DNA of 64,000 nt from Xanthobacteraceae bacterium (GTDB lineage Bacteria; Pseudomonadota; Alphaproteobacteria; Rhizobiales; Xanthobacteraceae): contig JARBUD010000016.1 in assembly GCA_029239875.1 (NCBI GenBank), positions 62,001-126,000 on the forward strand. Reading direction: 5' to 3'. Below, in pieces: positions 8,377 to 17,637 of the stretch (position 1 is the stretch's first letter; every line of letters begins with the position of its first letter). Under the pieces are notes generated by a model. It saw nothing but the letters and a program-made list of their open reading frames with translations, had not been told where the DNA came from and ran no database searches. The position numbers and the translations under genes are program-made.

Positions 8377-9405
8377 ATGGCAACACGACGCGGCGCGCTG
8401 GCGCTCGCGGTCGCTTTGGCGGCCCTCATCGCGGTCCCCGGCGCAATGCCGGCCGCCCACGCCGACCCCGTGAAGATCCGCATCGGCTGGTCCACCATGC
8501 CGGGGCATCTCATCCCGGTGCTCTACAGCAAGCCGGACATCCTGAAATATTACGGCAAGAGCTACACGGTCGAGCCGATCCGCTTCCGTGGTTCCTCCCC
8601 GCAGATCACCGCCATGGCGGCCGGCGAGATCGACATGGCCGCCTTCGGGCCGCTGGTCCTCGCGCTGGCCGTCACCAATGCCCGGCTCGACGTGAAGGTC
8701 GTCGCCGACATCATCCAGGACGGCGTCGACGACTATCACAGCGAGACCTTCCTGGTCCGCGCCGATTCCGGCATCGCCAAGGTGACGGACATGAAGGGCA
8801 AGCGGGTCGGCACCAACGCCATCGGCTCGGCTTCCGACACTGCCATGCGGGCCATGTTTCGCAAGAACGGCATGCGCGACAAGCGCGACTACACCATGGT
8901 CGAGGTCGCCTTCCCGAACATCCCGGCCATGCTGGACGAGCACAAGATCGACCTCGGCACCGTGCTGCAGCCCATGTCGAAACAGTTGCTCGCCACCGGC
9001 AAGTACAAGGTGCTGTTCACCTCGAAGGACGCCATGGGGCCGTCCCAGCTCGTCTTCCTCGCGGCGAACGGCAAGTTCCTCGAAGCCAACCGCGCGGCGC
9101 TGATGGACTTCTTCGAGGACCATGTGCGTGCCGTGCGCTGGTTCACCGATCCGAAGAACCGCGACGAGGCGGTGAAGATCGTCGCCAACTTCATGCAGCA
9201 GCCGCCGGAGACGCTGAGCCACCTCTTCACCAGGGAGGATTATTTCCGCGACCCCTTCATGGTGCCGAACGTGAAGTCCATCCAGGAGAGCATCGACATC
9301 GCCGTCGATCTCGGTCTCGCGCCGGCCGGCATCAAGGTCGAGCCGGACCATGTCGATCTGAGCTTCGTCAAGGAAGCCCAGAAGCGGATCGAGGCCAGCC
9401 AATGA
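8377..9405 (+). CDS. ABC transporter substrate-binding protein (SsuA/TauA/NMT1 type)
   Basis: 342 residues with a Sec signal peptide (hydrophobic about 7-27, likely cleavage after AHA at 29). The mature part has the type II binding fold of nitrate/sulfonate/taurine-like systems: IRIGWSTMPGHLIPVLY near the start, GEIDMAAFGPL in the first lobe, and DMKGKRVGTNAIGS in the second. It would capture a small substrate, probably an organic anion, in the periplasm for the ATPase and two permeases encoded directly downstream. The stop overlaps the ATPase start (ATGA). The ligand is unknown; context suggests the compound handled by the neighbouring hydrolases. Confidence 0.88.
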   Translation: MATRRGALALAVALAALIAVPGAMPAAHADPVKIRIGWSTMPGHLIPVLYSKPDILKYYGKSYTVEPIRFRGSSPQITAMAAGEIDMAAFGPLVLALAVTNARLDVKVVADIIQDGVDDYHSETFLVRADSGIAKVTDMKGKRVGTNAIGSASDTAMRAMFRKNGMRDKRDYTMVEVAFPNIPAMLDEHKIDLGTVLQPMSKQLLATGKYKVLFTSKDAMGPSQLVFLAANGKFLEANRAALMDFFEDHVRAVRWFTDPKNRDEAVKIVANFMQQPPETLSHLFTREDYFRDPFMVPNVKSIQESIDIAVDLGLAPAGIKVEPDHVDLSFVKEAQKRIEASQ

Positions 9406-10232
9406 GCGCGACCCATCATGCGGCCGCCTCGCGCCAGCACGCCCACACTGCCAGCGGCATCTCGATCAGAGATGTGTCCCACACCTATGGTGCGCGCACC
9501 GGCGGCATGCTGGCGCTCGACGGCATCGATCTCGACATCGGCGACGGCGAGTTCCATTGCCTGCTCGGCCCTTCCGGCTGCGGCAAGAGCACCCTGCTCT
9601 ATCTGATCGGCGGCTTCATACCGGTGCAGGCCGGCGTCATCTCGACCTCGGCCGGCCCCGTGGTCGCGCCCGGCCCCGACCGCAGCATCGTGTTCCAGAA
9701 CTTCGCGCTGTTCCCGTGGAAGACGGTGAAGGACAACGTCCTCTACGGGCTGAAGAAGGCGGGCTTCGCCAGCGCCGAGCGCGAGCGGCGGGCCCAGCGC
9801 TACATCGACATGGTGCATCTCACCGGCTTCGAGGACGCCTATCCCTCGCAGCTCTCCGGCGGCATGCAGCAGCGCGCCGCCATCGCGCGGACGCTCGCGG
9901 TCGACCCCGGCATCCTGCTGATGGACGAGCCCTTCGGCGCCCTCGACGCACAGACCCGCCGCGTCATGCAGGAGGAACTGCGCGCCATCTGGCGCGACAG
10001 CCGCAAGACGGTGGTGTTCGTCACCCATGACGTCCAGGAGGCGGTCTTCCTCGCCGACCGCATCTCGATCATGAGCGCCCGGCCCGGGCGCATCCAACAC
10101 GTCATAAACGTCGACCTCCCGAAGGACCGCGGCGAGGAGATACTGGAGAACCGCGAGTTCATCGGCCTGAGCGAACATATCTGGCGGCTGGTGCGCGAAC
10201 AGGCGGTGGCGGCGACGCGGGGAGCGCATTGA
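9402..10232 (+). CDS. ABC transporter ATP-binding protein (SsuB/TauB type)
   Basis: 276 residues, starting at the ATG that overlaps the stop of the binding protein by 4 bases. Walker A GPSGCGKST (56-64), Q-loop VFQNFALFPW (97-106), signature LSGGMQQR (151-158) and Walker B ILLMDEP (171-177) followed by FGALD. THDVQEAVFLADRI supplies the H-loop. It powers the importer from the cytoplasm. An about 20-residue histidine-containing N-terminal extension (THHAAASRQHAH) precedes the ABC domain. Confidence 0.92.
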   Translation: MSATHHAAASRQHAHTASGISIRDVSHTYGARTGGMLALDGIDLDIGDGEFHCLLGPSGCGKSTLLYLIGGFIPVQAGVISTSAGPVVAPGPDRSIVFQNFALFPWKTVKDNVLYGLKKAGFASAERERRAQRYIDMVHLTGFEDAYPSQLSGGMQQRAAIARTLAVDPGILLMDEPFGALDAQTRRVMQEELRAIWRDSRKTVVFVTHDVQEAVFLADRISIMSARPGRIQHVINVDLPKDRGEEILENREFIGLSEHIWRLVREQAVAATRGAH

Positions 10233-11029
10233 TGAGCGACATCCTCGCCGGCCGGCGCCGCCCCTCCGGGCTCGCCTATGCCATCGTCGACACGGCGGTC
10301 CGCTTCTCGCCGGTGCTGGTGCTGGCGGTTTTCTGGGAATTCCTCGGCCTCAGCGGCATCGTCTCGCAGCAGATGCTGCCGGGCCTGGTGGAGATCTTCT
10401 CAGCCTTCGTCGACATGCTGATCAACGGCGATCTGCTCTACAATACCACCCGCTCGGTGAGCCGGGCGGCCGCGGGGCTCGGCGCGGCGGTCGTGGTCGG
10501 CGTGGTGGTCGGGCTGATGATGGCGCAGTTCCGTGCCGCGCGGCTGCTGGTCAATCCCATCGTGCAGATCTTCTACCCGATGCCGAAATCGGCGCTCATC
10601 CCGGTGGTGATGATCTGGCTCGGTCTCGGGGATTCCTCGAAGATCCTGCTGATCTTCCTCGGCTGCCTGCTGCCAGTGGTGGTCGGCACCTATAACGGCG
10701 CGCGCGGGGTGAACCCGTTCCTGCTCTGGTCGGCCTCCAGCCTCGGCGCCTCGCGTCTCGACGTGCTTCGCGAGGTGGTGCTGCCGGCCGCCATGCCCGA
10801 CATCCTCAACGGCTGCCGCACCGCCCTCGCCTTCTCCTTCATCCTGATGGTGAGCTCGGAATTCGTCATCGCGACGGACGGCGTCGGCTTCATGATCAGT
10901 TCGCTCGGCGACGGCGGGCAATACCCGGCCATGTTCGCCGCGATCTTCTTCGTCGCCGGCATCGGCTTCGCCGCCGATCGCATCTACGCGATGCTCGCCC
11001 GGCGCGCGCTTCGTTGGAGGGAGGCATGA
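10232..11029 (+). CDS. ABC transporter permease (SsuC/TauC type)
   Basis: 265 residues; the ATG at 10232 shares one base with the ATPase stop (TGATG), preferred over a TTG one codon upstream. About six membrane segments. The coupling loop carries the BPD-type signature NGARGVNPFLLWSASSLGAS followed by LREVVLPAAMPDIL (about residues 150-190). It is the first of two different permeases in the operon, which suggests a heterodimeric channel, whereas most SsuABC-type systems have one permease. Confidence 0.9.
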   Translation: MSDILAGRRRPSGLAYAIVDTAVRFSPVLVLAVFWEFLGLSGIVSQQMLPGLVEIFSAFVDMLINGDLLYNTTRSVSRAAAGLGAAVVVGVVVGLMMAQFRAARLLVNPIVQIFYPMPKSALIPVVMIWLGLGDSSKILLIFLGCLLPVVVGTYNGARGVNPFLLWSASSLGASRLDVLREVVLPAAMPDILNGCRTALAFSFILMVSSEFVIATDGVGFMISSLGDGGQYPAMFAAIFFVAGIGFAADRIYAMLARRALRWREA

Positions 11030-11880
11030 TGAACATGGCTGGAGCCCAGCCGCTCGCGCGCGCTCCCAAGTCATCGGTTCAGAAGTCACCGGTGCCGCCC
11101 GCGCCCCGCGCTCTGTCGCCGCGCATGGTCGACATTGGCGTGCAGGTGGCGGTGGTGGCGGCGCTCGCCGGCCTGTGGGAATTCGGCGCGCGCTTCGGTG
11201 CCCTCAACCCCTTCCTGCTGCCGCCGCTCAGCGTGGTGCTGGGGCGGATCTGGGAGGACCTCATCGCCGGCACGGTGCTGGTCGATCTCGGCCTCACCCT
11301 CTACCGCGCGCTCGCCGGCTTCGCCATCGGCGCCGTGATCGGCATCCCGCTCGGCATACTGATGGCGCGCTCGGCGCTGGTGCGCTGGCTCTTCGATCCG
11401 CTGGTGTCGATCGGCTTCCCGATGCCGAAGATCGCCTTCCTGCCGATCTTCATCTTGTGGTTCGACATCTACGACACCTCGAAGATCATCATGGTGGCGT
11501 TCTCCTGCTTCTTCCCCATCGTGGCGGCGACCTATGCCGGCTGTTCGAGCCTCGACAAATGGCCGATCTGGTCGGCCCGCTCCTTCGGGGCGAAGGAGCG
11601 TGATCTCCTGTGGGAGGTCTATCTGCCGATGGCCATGCCGCAGATCATCACCGGCCTGCAGGTGGCGCTGCCGGTGGGCATGATCACCACCATCGTCACC
11701 GAGATGTTGATGGGCGGGCGCGGCGTCGGCGGCGCGATGATCATGGCCGGGCGCTTCGCCGATTCCGTCGGCGTGTTCGCCGGCATCGTGCAGATCATCA
11801 TCCTCGGCTTCGTGGTGGTGAAGAGCCTCGAAATCGTCCGCCGCCGCATCCTGGTCTGGCATCCCGAGAGCCGGCGGTGA
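11026..11880 (+). CDS. ABC transporter permease, second subunit
   Basis: 284 residues from the ATG at 11026, placed 7 bases after GGAGGGAGG and overlapping the previous stop (ATGA). An N-terminal polar stretch rich in Pro, Lys and Ser (about 1-30) precedes six membrane segments. The coupling motif is YAGCSSLDKWPIWSARSFGA followed by EVYLPMAMPQI. It probably pairs with the permease before it. It overlaps the next gene by GTGA. Confidence 0.9.
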   Translation: MMNMAGAQPLARAPKSSVQKSPVPPAPRALSPRMVDIGVQVAVVAALAGLWEFGARFGALNPFLLPPLSVVLGRIWEDLIAGTVLVDLGLTLYRALAGFAIGAVIGIPLGILMARSALVRWLFDPLVSIGFPMPKIAFLPIFILWFDIYDTSKIIMVAFSCFFPIVAATYAGCSSLDKWPIWSARSFGAKERDLLWEVYLPMAMPQIITGLQVALPVGMITTIVTEMLMGGRGVGGAMIMAGRFADSVGVFAGIVQIIILGFVVVKSLEIVRRRILVWHPESRR

Positions 11881-12560
11881 TCGAGGCCGCGCCGGCGCTG
11901 GCCGGTACGGCTCCCTGGCCGGTGCCCTACGGCGTCGACAAGGCGCCGGCGGTAGCGGCGTCGCTCGACCGCTTTCCCCGCCTGCCGCTGCATCCGGGGA
12001 AGGTGCTGCGCCTCAATGACGAAGCCTTCGAGCTGCCGCCTCCGGCCATCGGCCAGGAGGCGGTCGCGGCCGACATCCGCCTCGCGGATCATCTCAAGCG
12101 CCTGTCCGGCGGCTGGAACCGCTCGGCTACCCTGTTCGTCGACGGCTATTTCGAGCATCTGCGGCAGGTCGTCGCCGCCCATCGCGCGGCAATCGAAGAG
12201 CATCTCGCGCCCGTGGCGGGCCTGTTCGCGCCGGAGGACGCGCTCTATTCGGCGCCGCTTCCGCTTCCACGGGCACTGCCGCCCCTGCCGGACGGCGAGA
12301 ACGTGATGGTCGACATGTTGTTCTGGCTGGGCGGGCGCGCCGAGGCGGTGCTGTTCGCCCCCTCCCCGTTGCTGCCGGCCGTCGAACGCCGCCGGCGCGA
12401 GCGCCTCGATTCCGCCGGCCTCGGTGTCACCGTCCTGACCGCCGGCGAGCTCGCCGGGCCCGGAGTCTTCGCGGCCCTGCTGGGCGAACAGGGCCGCACC
12501 TTCTGGCGGGACGAGCTTCTGCCCTCAGCCCCGGGCGGTCCTCGCCTCCCGCCGTTCTGA
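11877..12560 (+). CDS. Uncharacterised protein ending the ABC importer operon
   Basis: 227 residues from a GTG overlapping the permease stop (GTGA), so it is translationally coupled. I recognise no domain. There is no signal peptide or membrane segment. It is rich in Ala, Leu and Pro, with a GGWNRSATLFVDGYFEHLRQ-like central part and a C-terminal half (VDMLFWLGGRAEAVLFAP, LGVTVLTAGELAGPGVFAALLGE) that reads like an alpha/beta fold. Its codon use matches neighbours, supporting a real gene. The last 36 bp overlap the 3' end of the convergent deacetylase gene. Confidence 0.65.
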   Translation: MIEAAPALAGTAPWPVPYGVDKAPAVAASLDRFPRLPLHPGKVLRLNDEAFELPPPAIGQEAVAADIRLADHLKRLSGGWNRSATLFVDGYFEHLRQVVAAHRAAIEEHLAPVAGLFAPEDALYSAPLPLPRALPPLPDGENVMVDMLFWLGGRAEAVLFAPSPLLPAVERRRRERLDSAGLGVTVLTAGELAGPGVFAALLGEQGRTFWRDELLPSAPGGPRLPPF

Positions 12561-13445
12561 TCCGAGCCGGGCCTGCTCGGCGCGATACCATCCGGCGATC
12601 TCCTCGCCGGTCATCAGCGCCACCTGTTCGCGCGAGCAGACATAATCGAGCAGTTGCTCGAAATAGCCAATGCGATGCGGCACGCCGGTCAGATAGGGAT
12701 GCGTGCTGATCGCCATCACCTTGGCGTTCTCGGCCCCCTCCTCCCACAGCCGGTCGAACTGGTCGACGCAGCGCCTGTTGAAGGCGTCGGACGGCTGATG
12801 CTGCACGGCATGCACCACGATGTCGTTGGTCTCCACCGAATAGGGCACCGACAGGATCGGGCCATGCCGCGTGTCCAGCTCCAGCGGCAGGTCGTCGATC
12901 ACCCAGTTGGCGACATAGCCGATGCCCGCCTGCTTCAGCAGGTCCAGCGTCTCGTCGTTCTCGGTGAGGCCGGGGCTCTCCCAGCCGGGCGGCGGCCGCC
13001 CGGTGAAGTCGCGTATGGCCGCCACCGTGTCGAAAATCGCCGCCCGCTGGTCCTCCACATGATGCATCGGCTGCTGCACATAGCCGTGCCCCATGAACTC
13101 CCAGCCGGCGTCGCGCGCCGCCCGCGCGACGCGCTCATAGCTGCGGCACACATGCCCGTTCACCGCGAAGGTGGCGCGCAGGCCGCGCTGCTCGATCGCC
13201 TTGAGCAGCCGCCAGAAGCCGACCCGCATGCCGTATTCGTGCCAGGCCCAATTGGGCAGGTCCGGCATCAGCGGCTGGCCCATGGGCGGGGGCAGCACGG
13301 TGCGCGGCATGGCCCGCGCGATGGACCATTCCTCGACATTGACGATGACCCACACGGCAACGCGGGCGTCGCCCGGCAGGTTGAGACGCGGCCGGTCCGG
13401 GAAGGCGAGATAAGGCGCGCGTTCGCTAAGCAGCCCCATGCTCAC
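12525..13445 (-). CDS. Polysaccharide-deacetylase-fold hydrolase (PuuE/allantoinase-like)
   Basis: 306 residues from a GTG at 13445 that overlaps the amidohydrolase stop (GTGA); an ATG two codons later (13439) is an alternative. NodB-fold landmarks: VWVIVNVEEW (31-40), RATFAVNGH (90-98), EFMGHGYVQQPMHH (116-129, with possible metal ligands H120 and H128/H129), WESPGLTENDETLDLL (155-170) and AISTHPYLTGVPHR near 245. Members of this branch hydrolyse cyclic amides or N-acyl groups rather than chitin. No signal peptide, so cytoplasmic. It ends the minus-strand ABC/amidohydrolase unit. Confidence 0.82.
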   Translation of the reverse strand: MSMGLLSERAPYLAFPDRPRLNLPGDARVAVWVIVNVEEWSIARAMPRTVLPPPMGQPLMPDLPNWAWHEYGMRVGFWRLLKAIEQRGLRATFAVNGHVCRSYERVARAARDAGWEFMGHGYVQQPMHHVEDQRAAIFDTVAAIRDFTGRPPPGWESPGLTENDETLDLLKQAGIGYVANWVIDDLPLELDTRHGPILSVPYSVETNDIVVHAVQHQPSDAFNRRCVDQFDRLWEEGAENAKVMAISTHPYLTGVPHRIGYFEQLLDYVCSREQVALMTGEEIAGWYRAEQARLGSERREARTARG

Positions 13446-14533
13446 AGCCCCAGCAGCGCCGCGGCGGTGCCGCCGGCGACCTTGGCGCGGGTCTCGTCGT
13501 CGAAGCTCTCGACGCTCAGCACATGCTGCACCGGGTCGTAATCGGCCATGTCGTAGGGATAGTCGGTCCCCATGACGATGTGGTCGGCGCCATAGGTGTT
13601 CACGAGATATTCGAGCTGGTGCGGCGTGAACACGACGCTGTCGAAATAGACGCGGCGCAGATATTCGGTCGGCGGCTTGGGCAGCCCGCCATTGGAATCC
13701 TTGCGCGCCCCCCAGGCGTGGTCGATACGGCCGGAATAGGCCGGCAGATAGCCGCCGCCATGCACGGCAAGCAGCTTCAGCTTGGGATGGCGCTCCAGCA
13801 CGCCGTCGAAAATCAGGTAGTGCAGCGCCACCGTCGTCTCCAGCGGATTGCCGATGACGTTGCTGAAATAGAAGCGCGTGAAGCGCTCGCCGCCGGTGAA
13901 GCCGTTCGGATGGATCATGATCAGCGCGCCGAGTTCCTCCGCCTTGGCGAAGACCGGCTCGTATTCCGGCGAGGAGAGCTCGCGCCCGTTCACATTGGTG
14001 AGCAGCTCGACGCCCTTGAGGCCGAGTTCGCGCACGCAGCGCTCGAGCTCGGCCGGCGCGCTCGCCGGGTCCTGCATGGCGAGGGTGCCGAGGCCGGCGA
14101 AGCGGTCCGGGCGGCGGGCGACGAAGGCAGCGATGCCGTCATTCACCATCCGGTTCGCCTTCACGCCGTGCTCGGCATCGACCGCGTAGTAGCACTGGAA
14201 CGGCGGCGGGGCGACGACCTGGATGTCGATGCCGAGCTTGTCCAGCACCTTCAGCCGGTCGTCCAGATCCACCATGGTCGAGGCGCGGTCCTGGTCCTGG
14301 CGCTGGTTCACCATCCGCGTCTCGTCGCTGGAATACTTCACCATCGCGATCTGCCCGACATCCAGATGCGGGGCGACATAGGCGTGCGCCTCCGGCACCG
14401 CGATATGGGCGTGGATGTCCACCGTCACCGTGTCGAGGCGGGCGGGCGCGGCGGCGGGCTGGCGCGCGGAGGTCGGCCCGTAGCGGTTCACATTGCCGCC
14501 GAGGGTCCGCGTGTCGATGATGCTGTGGTCCAT
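13442..14533 (-). CDS. Amidohydrolase 2 family protein (ACMSD-like decarboxylase/hydrolase)
   Basis: 363 residues; the ATG at 14533 has AAAGGA upstream and avoids an N-terminal extension over the preceding gene. TIM-barrel metal motif DIHAH (39-43), then ALIMIHPNG, LAVHGGGYLPAY and GTDYPYDM, which carry the usual His and Asp ligands. Members decarboxylate or hydrolyse aromatic and ring-opened acids (for example 2-amino-3-carboxymuconate semialdehyde, gamma-resorcylate) with Zn or Mn. A paralogue lies at 29354-30379. It sits between the second ABC importer and the PuuE-like hydrolase. Confidence 0.88.
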   Translation of the reverse strand: MDHSIIDTRTLGGNVNRYGPTSARQPAAAPARLDTVTVDIHAHIAVPEAHAYVAPHLDVGQIAMVKYSSDETRMVNQRQDQDRASTMVDLDDRLKVLDKLGIDIQVVAPPPFQCYYAVDAEHGVKANRMVNDGIAAFVARRPDRFAGLGTLAMQDPASAPAELERCVRELGLKGVELLTNVNGRELSSPEYEPVFAKAEELGALIMIHPNGFTGGERFTRFYFSNVIGNPLETTVALHYLIFDGVLERHPKLKLLAVHGGGYLPAYSGRIDHAWGARKDSNGGLPKPPTEYLRRVYFDSVVFTPHQLEYLVNTYGADHIVMGTDYPYDMADYDPVQHVLSVESFDDETRAKVAGGTAAALLGL

Positions 14534-14598
14534 GAAAAATCCTTTCGAGGAGGGCGTCCCGGCGGCGGCGGCCGCCGGGACGGCTGGCGCGACCGCGC

Positions 14599-15675
14599 TC
14601 ACATGCTCTTCGCCTTCCAGGCGGCGACGTCGGCGGCGACCTGCTCGCGCGAGAAGTCGTTCGCGGGATCGATCAGGCTGCGGTCGAGGAAGGTCGCGGG
14701 GTCGATCTCCTTCTGGAGCTCGCCGAGCTTCACCATCGGCCCCTGCACGCGCTTCCAGACCTCGGGCTGGAGATCGCCCAGCTTCGGCGTGACCGAGTAG
14801 TTCATCGGGATCGAGGCATCGAGGAATTCGCGCCCGAAGGTCGGGTTCTCCCACTCTTCCGGCACGGCCTTGCGGCACATCACGGCGAGCGTGTCGACGT
14901 CGACCTTGCCGACCACCATTCCCTTCGACCAGGCACGGAAGAAGCCAACGAGCGGCTGGCGCAGTTCGTCGATGCGCGCGGCATTCACCACGAAGGAATT
15001 GGCCGGCGTATCCGCCACTTCCGACGGCGTGATGAGCCGGATCTTCATGCCGTTGGCCTGCAGCGACAGCCAGTCGGGCACCGCCCCGGAGATGGCCGAG
15101 ACCGTCTGCTTGCGGAAGGCGTTGGCGAGCGTCGGCCCGGCCTCGCCCACCACCACCGTCTTCACGTCGTCGATGGAGATGCCCTTGGTGTCGAGCGCGA
15201 TGGCGAGCGTGGTGCGGTCGCGGTCCGACACGAGGCCGACCGTCGTGCCCTTGAGCTGCTCGACCGAGGTGATCGGGCTGTCGGCGCTCACCGCGATGCC
15301 TTCCGGCGCGCGCTGCATGCCCTCATAGACCACCTTGATCGGGATGCCGGCCTGCACCGACTGGAAGGTCTGCGGCGCATCGAGCATGGCGAGCTCCGCC
15401 TGCCCGTTCTGGACGAAGGCGACATAGGGCACGGTGGTCGAGGACGGCAGCAGGTTGACCTTGATGCCCTCCTTCTCGAAGTAGCCGAGCGCCTCGCCGG
15501 CGATCAGCGGATAGAAATTCGCCGAGCGCGGCAGCGGCATGATCACATTGATCGCGCGCAGCCCCTGCGCGGCGGCCGGCCGCGTGGCGAACGGGCCGAA
15601 AGCGAGGCCGGCGGCGGTTCCGGCCATCAGGCCGAGACAGTTCCGGCGCGAAATAGCAGTGTTTTCCGTCAGCAT
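14599..15675 (-). CDS. ABC transporter substrate-binding protein, NMT1/ThiY-like, Tat-type signal
   Basis: 358 residues from the ATG at 15675 (GGGGAGGA before it). The N-terminus has a twin-arginine-like motif SRRNCLG (9-15), a hydrophobic stretch and an AAAQ cleavage region near 33-37. The mature part has the NMT1/SsuA fold: PLPRSANFYPLIAGEALGYF, QNGQAELAMLDAP and SVEQLKGTTVGLVSDRD. It would bind a small organic ligand in the periplasm for the permease and ATPase encoded upstream. It lies 108 bp after the permease stop. Confidence 0.87.
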   Translation of the reverse strand: MLTENTAISRRNCLGLMAGTAAGLAFGPFATRPAAAQGLRAINVIMPLPRSANFYPLIAGEALGYFEKEGIKVNLLPSSTTVPYVAFVQNGQAELAMLDAPQTFQSVQAGIPIKVVYEGMQRAPEGIAVSADSPITSVEQLKGTTVGLVSDRDRTTLAIALDTKGISIDDVKTVVVGEAGPTLANAFRKQTVSAISGAVPDWLSLQANGMKIRLITPSEVADTPANSFVVNAARIDELRQPLVGFFRAWSKGMVVGKVDVDTLAVMCRKAVPEEWENPTFGREFLDASIPMNYSVTPKLGDLQPEVWKRVQGPMVKLGELQKEIDPATFLDRSLIDPANDFSREQVAADVAAWKAKSM

Positions 15676-15783
15676 GACGCATCCTCCCCTCGGCGCCTGT
15701 GCGCCGTTGTTTCGTTCGTGCAGTCTCAACGGATGATCGGGCGGCGGGCGCGCCGTCGCCCGGCCTGTGCGTGACGGCCGCGC

Positions 15784-16659
15784 CTAGCGGCGGCCGGCGA
15801 CACCGGCCCAGGCCTTCGCCTTCTTGCGGCTGATAGCGGTCATGCGCGCGTCGTGGCGCCAGTAGACCAGCCAGTTGTCGGCCCATTCCATCAGCAGGAA
15901 GAGCACGTAGCCCATGGCGGTGAGGATCACGAGCACCGCGAAGGACGAGGCCATGTTCAGCGCGAAGGTGTAGCGCTGCATGAGCACGCCCATGCCCTCG
16001 CTCGCCGAGATGAACTCGCCGACGATGGCGCCGATCAGCGCGAGCGAGATCGCCGTCTTCAGCCCGGCCATGATGATCGGCATGGCGTTGGGCAGCATCA
16101 GGCTGAAGAAGATCTGCCGCTTCTTGGCGCCGAGCGAGCGGAACATCTCGTTCGCGTCCTCGTCGACGTTGAGCAGTCCCGTCAGCGTGTTGATGAAGGG
16201 CGGGAAGAAGCAGATCAACGCGCCGATGGCGATCTTCGGCATCATGCCGAAGCCGAGCCAGGCAATGACGATCGGCGCCAGCGCGATGCGCGGCGTCACC
16301 TGCAGCGCGATGATGTAGGGCGAGATGTAGCGGCGGAAGCTCTCGTTCAGCCCGGCCGCCACGGCGAGGCCGATGCCGATCGCCGAGCCGATGACGAAGC
16401 CCGCCACCGCCTCCCACAGCGTGACGCCGAGATGGAACCACACAGTGCCCTGGTAGAGCACCATGTTCACCAGCGCCGCAGCGATGGCGGTCGGCCGCGG
16501 CAGGATAAGCGGATCGACGAACTGGTAGTAGCTGGCGAGCTCCCATACCAGCATCACGCCGAGGAACAGCGCGACATGGCGCATGACGCGCCCGGCGAGA
16601 CTGCCGCGCTCGTGCGCGACGTCGGTCATGGACAGGTTGCCGTCGGTGGCGAGGCTCAT
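15784..16659 (-). CDS. ABC transporter permease (SsuC/TauC type)
   Basis: 291 residues, starting one base after the ATPase stop. About six membrane segments, with the coupling loop NTLTGLLNVDEDANEMFRSL-type stretch followed by GAKKRQIFFSLMLPNAMP in the middle of the protein. The basic C-terminus (ARMTAISRKKAKAWAG) is cytoplasmic. It is partner of the ATPase at 16661 and the binding protein at 14599. Unlike the 8.4-12.6 kb importer this system has one permease, so it should be a homodimer. Confidence 0.9.
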   Translation of the reverse strand: MSLATDGNLSMTDVAHERGSLAGRVMRHVALFLGVMLVWELASYYQFVDPLILPRPTAIAAALVNMVLYQGTVWFHLGVTLWEAVAGFVIGSAIGIGLAVAAGLNESFRRYISPYIIALQVTPRIALAPIVIAWLGFGMMPKIAIGALICFFPPFINTLTGLLNVDEDANEMFRSLGAKKRQIFFSLMLPNAMPIIMAGLKTAISLALIGAIVGEFISASEGMGVLMQRYTFALNMASSFAVLVILTAMGYVLFLLMEWADNWLVYWRHDARMTAISRKKAKAWAGVAGRR

Positions 16660-16660
16660 C

Positions 16661-17461
16661 TCAGTGCCCTCCCAGGATGGAGCGGACCTCGCCGACCAGA
16701 CTGTTGAACTCCGGCGTCTGCATCAGCGCGATCTCGCGCGGGCGCTCGAAGGGTACGTCGACGATCTTCGCGAGACGGCCCGGGCGCGGCGTCATCACCA
16801 TCACCTGGTCGGCGAGGAAGATCGCCTCGGAGATGTTGTGGGTGACGAACAGCACGGTCGCCTCGACATCGTCGACGATGCGCAGCAATTCGAGGTTCAG
16901 CCGCTCGCGGGTGAATTCGTCGAGCGCGCCGAACGGCTCGTCGAGCAGCAGGATGTTGGCGCCGGTCTGCAGCAGGCGGGCCAGCGCCACGCGCTGCTGC
17001 ATGCCGCCCGAAAGCTGGCGTGGAAAGCTGAACTCGAAATCCCTCAGTCCCACGAGTTGCAGCAGCTCGATCGCCCGGCGACGGTCGGCGTCGGTGGTGG
17101 TGCCCTGCACCTCGGTCGGCAGCAGCACGTTCTCCACCGCCGTGCGCCATTCCAGCAGCGTCGGACGCTGGAACATCATGCCGACATCGTGGGATGGCCC
17201 GGTGACCCCGTGGCCGAGCACGCTCAGTTCGCCCGCCGACTTGCCGATCAGTCCGGCGACGAGGCGCAGCAGCGTGGACTTGCCGCAGCCGCTCGGCCCG
17301 ACCAGCGAGACGAAGGAGCCGCGGCGGATGTCGAAGCTGGCGCGGTCCAGCGCCACCACCTCGCTATTGAAGGCTTTGACGAGGTCGCGGGCGGAAATGA
17401 CGATGTCGGGGTCGATATGGCTGGTCGAGGCGGCGACCAGATGGCTGGCTATGGCGTTCAT
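16661..17461 (-). CDS. ABC transporter ATP-binding protein
   Basis: 266 residues from the ATG at 17461, with GGAGGAG upstream; a longer open frame would add 15 unlikely residues. Walker A GPSGCGKST (55-63), Q-loop MMFQRPTLLEW (95-105), signature LSGGMQQR (150-157), Walker B ILLLDEP (170-176) and H-loop TVLFVTHNISEA. It energises the 14.6-17.5 kb importer. The gene starts 176 bp after the GntR regulator stop in the same direction with no clear terminator between, so both may share the promoter at about 18.34 kb. Confidence 0.92.
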   Translation of the reverse strand: MNAIASHLVAASTSHIDPDIVISARDLVKAFNSEVVALDRASFDIRRGSFVSLVGPSGCGKSTLLRLVAGLIGKSAGELSVLGHGVTGPSHDVGMMFQRPTLLEWRTAVENVLLPTEVQGTTTDADRRRAIELLQLVGLRDFEFSFPRQLSGGMQQRVALARLLQTGANILLLDEPFGALDEFTRERLNLELLRIVDDVEATVLFVTHNISEAIFLADQVMVMTPRPGRLAKIVDVPFERPREIALMQTPEFNSLVGEVRSILGGH

Positions 17462-17637
17462 CTCACTCCTCCGCGTCCACGCGCAGCCGGCGACCTTCGC
17501 CGGCAAGGCGTCGGGACGACATGTGGCGTTTCCTTGCCGCAGCCCGTCTTCTGCGTGTTGCGGACGGGTCTGCGGCGACCCTTGCGGGTCGTGCGCGCGG
17601 CCGGCACTCGGTCGGCTGCGCCTGGGCGGGCCGTTCG

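Noticed and set aside
17577-17590. GACCC-TTGC-GGGTC hairpin between the GntR and ATPase genes as terminator
   Set aside because: Only five pairs and no T run; insufficient to separate the two genes.
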